The notes under the pieces: model-generated
What the model saw: the letters and a program-made list of their open reading frames with translations, nothing else
Told to the model about the DNA's origin: nothing
The model's database searches: none
Made by a program: the position numbers and the translations under genes
Assembly: GCA_950106755.1 (NCBI GenBank)
Contig: OX467082.1
Span: forward strand, 11,718,001 to 11,782,000
From: Climacium dendroides
Lineage: Eukaryota; Streptophyta; Bryopsida; Hypnales; Climaciaceae
DNA length: 64,000 nt
Direction: 5' to 3'
In this document: piece after piece, positions 63,157 to 64,000 of the stretch
How positions within the stretch are numbered: position 1 is the stretch's first letter
How the letters are laid out: every line of letters starts with the position of its first letter

Positions 63157-64000
63157 CACTATTTCTCTAGACCAGTTGTTCCCAATACCGGTTGTCAAAA
63201 AGAGGCAACATATGCTATTCATGGATGTGTTATGTAAATAAAGATTGTAGCACACAATAGATCAAGTTCTACAACTAACACCAAATATTGAAATCAAAAA
63301 CTAAACAAGAATGCATGACAATCACACTGGCAAAAAAATTAATAAACAAGTTTATTATATTATAAAGATTAATTTCTAAGGTCATGAAGAAAACTACACA
63401 GTCATTTGTTATAAAGATTAATATTTGTTAGTTTTGAAACTTTTGAACAAGTTGGAAGAAGAACAAGAAACAAGCAATTGACTAAATGGTATTTGGTAGA
63501 TGATTGTCTTTTGTCTATTTTTGTCTATTTTTGCTTCTATCATTGTTTGAATATAGAATTTACCTTAGTTTCAGCTTATTGGTCATAAAATATATCTCTT
63601 AACCCTTAAAGGACCAACCTTGTGTTTTTGGCAACATAACTTTTGGGGACAGGTACATGTGAGTGGAGATTTTTTGTTTAAATTTCACAAAACATAGGGA
63701 CAAGGAGTAGCTTTAAGGCCCAACAATTTTCATAGTTTTTGATTGTATGGTTAAAAAGTTGTTGTGTGATATGTAGTTTGCTTTTCAATTCAGGTAGCCC
63801 TAGCAAATTAAAAAAAATCTCTTTTTTCAAAAATAAGAATTTGAAATTTGTTCATTAAATTTATCCATATATAGAAAGCTTTGAATCATTCCATTTTGAA
63901 TAATGAGATGAACGTTATGAGGAGTTCTAGTTTGCAGGTAGTTATGGATTCTCTACTTTGAAATTAATTTTGAAGTCCTTTATTTAATTCAATTTTTGGA
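63157..64000. repeat. Intergenic DNA ending in a dispersed repeat
   Basis: From 63598 to the end of the window the text is a diverged copy of 8838-9270, starting CTTAACCCTTAAAGGACCAA. No coding sequence is seen. Confidence 0.6.

Overview
The window is nuclear DNA of a land plant. It is AT-rich, and the genes are interrupted by GT-AG introns of roughly 100 to 1800 bp. Exons could be joined by hand with consistent phase into six complete protein-coding genes: a UDP-rhamnose/UDP-galactose-type transporter, a two-domain rhodanese protein, a COA4-like twin CX9C mitochondrial protein, cytosolic ribosomal protein S15a, a P-type PPR protein related to Arabidopsis At2g35130, and a TPR protein resembling the ciliary protein ZMYND12/TAX-1. 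If the last call is right, the plant makes flagellated sperm (bryophyte, lycophyte, fern, cycad or Ginkgo), because plants without motile sperm have largely lost such genes. The sequence alone does not let me name the species.

Layout. 1-26.6 kb is a gene desert full of non-autonomous DNA transposons and tandem repeats: three copies of a ~0.87 kb Helitron-like element (two joined end to end), a 1.5 kb foldback element carrying a nested MITE, a CACTA-type hairpin MITE, several TA-flanked MITEs and a ~172 bp satellite-like array. 26.6-30.4 kb holds the transporter (minus strand) and its long leader/promoter. 30.4-33.4 kb is repeat-rich intergenic DNA. 33.4-42.4 kb holds the rhodanese gene and the COA4-like gene, both on the minus strand. 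42.4-45.5 kb is intergenic and contains a duplicated piece of the rhodanese gene. 45.5-60.2 kb is the densest part: RPS15a (minus) and the PPR gene (plus) are divergent and share a short telo-box-bearing upstream region, and the PPR and ZMYND12-like genes are convergent, 216 bp apart. 60.5-64 kb is repeat-rich and contains a decayed Dof-type zinc-finger gene with a TATA box still in place.

The genes look like unrelated housekeeping or lineage genes rather than a pathway: Golgi sugar-nucleotide transport, sulfurtransferase-fold signalling or metabolism, cytochrome oxidase assembly, translation, organelle RNA processing and the sperm flagellum. The most unusual features are a 58 bp minisatellite that copies the start codon of the ZMYND12-like gene and creates three identical upstream ORFs; the rhodanese intron 1, built from tandem repeats that each carry a telo-box, part of which is copied with its splice site 3.4 kb away; a probable GC-AG intron in the COA4-like gene; and the tandem Helitrons. 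All exon joins, family calls and repeat boundaries were read by eye without alignment software.
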